Shown one piece after another: positions 48,054 to 48,497 of a stretch of DNA of 48,497 nt (the first letter of the stretch is position 1; each line of letters begins with the position of its first letter). The position numbers and the translations under genes were made by a program. Below the pieces are notes generated by a model. It was given only the letters and a program-made list of their open reading frames with translations. It searched no databases and was not told the DNA's origin. This stretch comes from an uncultured beta proteobacterium (GTDB lineage Bacteria; Pseudomonadota; Gammaproteobacteria; Burkholderiales; Burkholderiaceae_C). The stretch covers positions 1 through 48,497 of the forward strand of contig CAITZZ010000150.1 of the NCBI GenBank assembly GCA_903897005.1, in the 5' to 3' direction.

Positions 48054-48497
48054 CTCGAGTGGCACGGCCCAGAATCCATCGCCAAATGAGAGCGTCTGCT
48101 GGCCGTCATAGAGCACGATGCCGGTGACAAAGGGCTTGCCGGCAACTTCGCGCAATCTGCGCAGGCCCTTGAAGTCGCTGGCCTGCACGCTGGCAGCGGC
48201 CTTGACTTCAATGCCGATCAACTCGCGTGACGCGGATTCCAATACAAAGTCCACCTCGACCTGGTCTTTATCGCGGTAATGCGACAGAAACCAGGGCTCT
48301 GGTGTGAGGCTGAGCAGTTTGAGCAGTTCCGCGTAAACCCAAGTCTCCAGCGTGGCGCCAAAGCGTGTTCTTTGCAACAGGGTCAGCTCGGGTGTGAGCC
48401 GTGTCAGGGTGGATTGCAAGCCCGCATCCAGAAAATGGATCTTGGGCGCTTTGATCAGACGACTGAGCTCGTTGCGACTCCAGGCGGGCAGGCGGCG
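48045..48497 (-). CDS. AAA_14/DUF4143-type ATP-binding protein, C-terminal part (truncated by window edge)
   Basis: KAPKIHFLDAGLQSTL...FGATLETWVYAELLKL...HYRDKDQVEVDFVLESASRELIGIEVKAAASVQASDFKGLRRLRE. Confidence 0.88.
   Translation of the reverse strand, partial: RRLPAWSRNELSRLIKAPKIHFLDAGLQSTLTRLTPELTLLQRTRFGATLETWVYAELLKLLSLTPEPWFLSHYRDKDQVEVDFVLESASRELIGIEVKAAASVQASDFKGLRRLREVAGKPFVTGIVLYDGQQTLSFGDGFWAVPLEQL

Overview
Chromosomal segment of a beta-proteobacterium, probably Burkholderiales/Comamonadaceae (inferred from protein signatures, gene order and an SAH riboswitch before metH). The left end is core: tail of the alpha ribosomal operon (rpmJ, rpsM, rpsK, rpsD, rpoA, rplQ) and an initiator tRNA-fMet. 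Next come a CDF transporter, a ketopantoate reductase-like gene, two overlapping P-type ATPases, a FitAB/VapBC-type TA pair, alr, lplT, a DMT transporter, glutathione peroxidase, an fnr remnant, DAHP synthase and glcF/glcE. The middle holds a decayed urease locus: an orphan ureC 3' end, an intact-looking ureE, a stub of ureF and a ureG with two internal deletions, interrupted by a serine hydrolase and an acyltransferase. It is followed by a tightly packed TetR-TRAP-SMP30-cyclase-BKACE operon (candidate uncharacterised catabolic pathway). The right part holds torF-glnK-amtB with a sigma54/NtrC-type control region, comM, an MFS transporter, a MetH lacking its homocysteine module behind an SAH riboswitch whose 3' strand abuts an SD-sequestering hairpin, a GIN-domain protein with a collapsed partial copy, usp, a DISM-type histidine kinase/response regulator pair, and two TA modules, one bracketed by 90-bp direct repeats. 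A recurring theme is short (39-90 bp) duplicated patches of nearby genes at rearrangement junctions. All calls come from reading the sequence; no database search was run.
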